This document shows, piece after piece, positions 5,163 through 5,288 of a stretch of DNA of 5,288 bases; position 1 is the stretch's first letter; the number at the start of each line of letters is the position of its first letter. Location of the stretch: assembly GCA_947649215.1 (NCBI GenBank), contig CANSQW010000112.1, positions 1 through 5,288 of the forward strand. Reading direction: 5' to 3'. This DNA is from an uncultured bacterium (lineage in GTDB: Bacteria > Actinomycetota > Coriobacteriia > Coriobacteriales > Eggerthellaceae). The notes under the pieces were generated by a model that saw nothing but the letters and a program-made list of their open reading frames with translations, was not told where the DNA came from and did not search any database. The position numbers and the translations under genes are program-made.

Positions 5163-5288
5163 GGCTAATCGGGCCAGCGCGCGCTCAGCCCGGAGGCGCT
5201 CCGCGGGGCGGGCGCGGGGTATGGGGCGCGGACGGACGCAGGGCGGACGGAACGCGGCGCCAGCGGCGGGAGCGGGCGCCAGCCCCGC

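Noticed and set aside
4947..5288. Minus-strand frame open from the right edge to TAG at 4947-4949, including a possible 44-codon ORF from an ATG at about 5081
   Set aside because: It runs through the palindromic terminator and the surface-protein promoter, lacks a ribosome binding site at its internal ATG, and gives no recognisable domain. Open length is only mildly unusual.

Overview
The window is high-GC DNA with strong AAGGAG/GGAGG ribosome binding sites. It carries a typical Gram-positive sortase-anchored surface protein (signal peptide, LPQTG, hydrophobic stretch, arginine tail). These traits point to a high-GC Gram-positive bacterium, most likely an Actinomycetota gut lineage such as Coriobacteriia. 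The lineage is an inference from composition and gene style, not from a marker gene.

All three confident genes lie on the minus strand and are read from right to left. First (4866 to 3616) is a secreted LPQTG cell-wall protein of unknown function, with two related ~80-residue beta-type modules resembling MucBP repeats and a long Pro/Asp/Gly/Ser-rich stalk. It has a recognisable promoter with an extended -10 element at 4972-5000, a dyad over the -10, a structured ~100-nt leader, and a TTG start supported by GGAGG. A perfect 12-bp-stem hairpin lies just after it (3543-3570). Next (3340 to 1793) is a GadC-type glutamate/GABA antiporter. After a 158-bp gap with strong hairpins comes glutamate decarboxylase (1634 to 192), which ends at a textbook Rho-independent terminator (90-124).

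The last two genes form a complete glutamate-dependent acid-resistance module. The antiporter imports glutamate and exports GABA, and the decarboxylase consumes one cytoplasmic proton per glutamate converted to GABA and CO2. The order gadC then gadB is like that of Lactococcus and opposite to the E. coli gadBC operon. Both proteins keep C-terminal histidines where the E. coli enzymes have their neutral-pH shut-off elements: H477 in the decarboxylase and a six-histidine tail in the antiporter. The two surface-protein modules have no obvious functional link to acid resistance, and the hairpin between them suggests a separate transcription unit.

The non-coding right end (4867-5288, 422 bp) holds the surface-protein promoter and leader. 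It also holds a 32-bp perfect palindrome (5131-5162) that contains a perfect match to the ParB-binding parS consensus and is followed on the minus strand by TTTTT, so it also looks like the terminator of a leftward gene lying mostly beyond the right edge. The left end (1-89) has no recognisable feature. I saw no tRNA, rRNA, CRISPR array or insertion sequence. The gad module itself is a well-known system; the less ordinary elements are the parS-like palindrome, the operator-like dyad, the leader structures and the His-rich antiporter tail.
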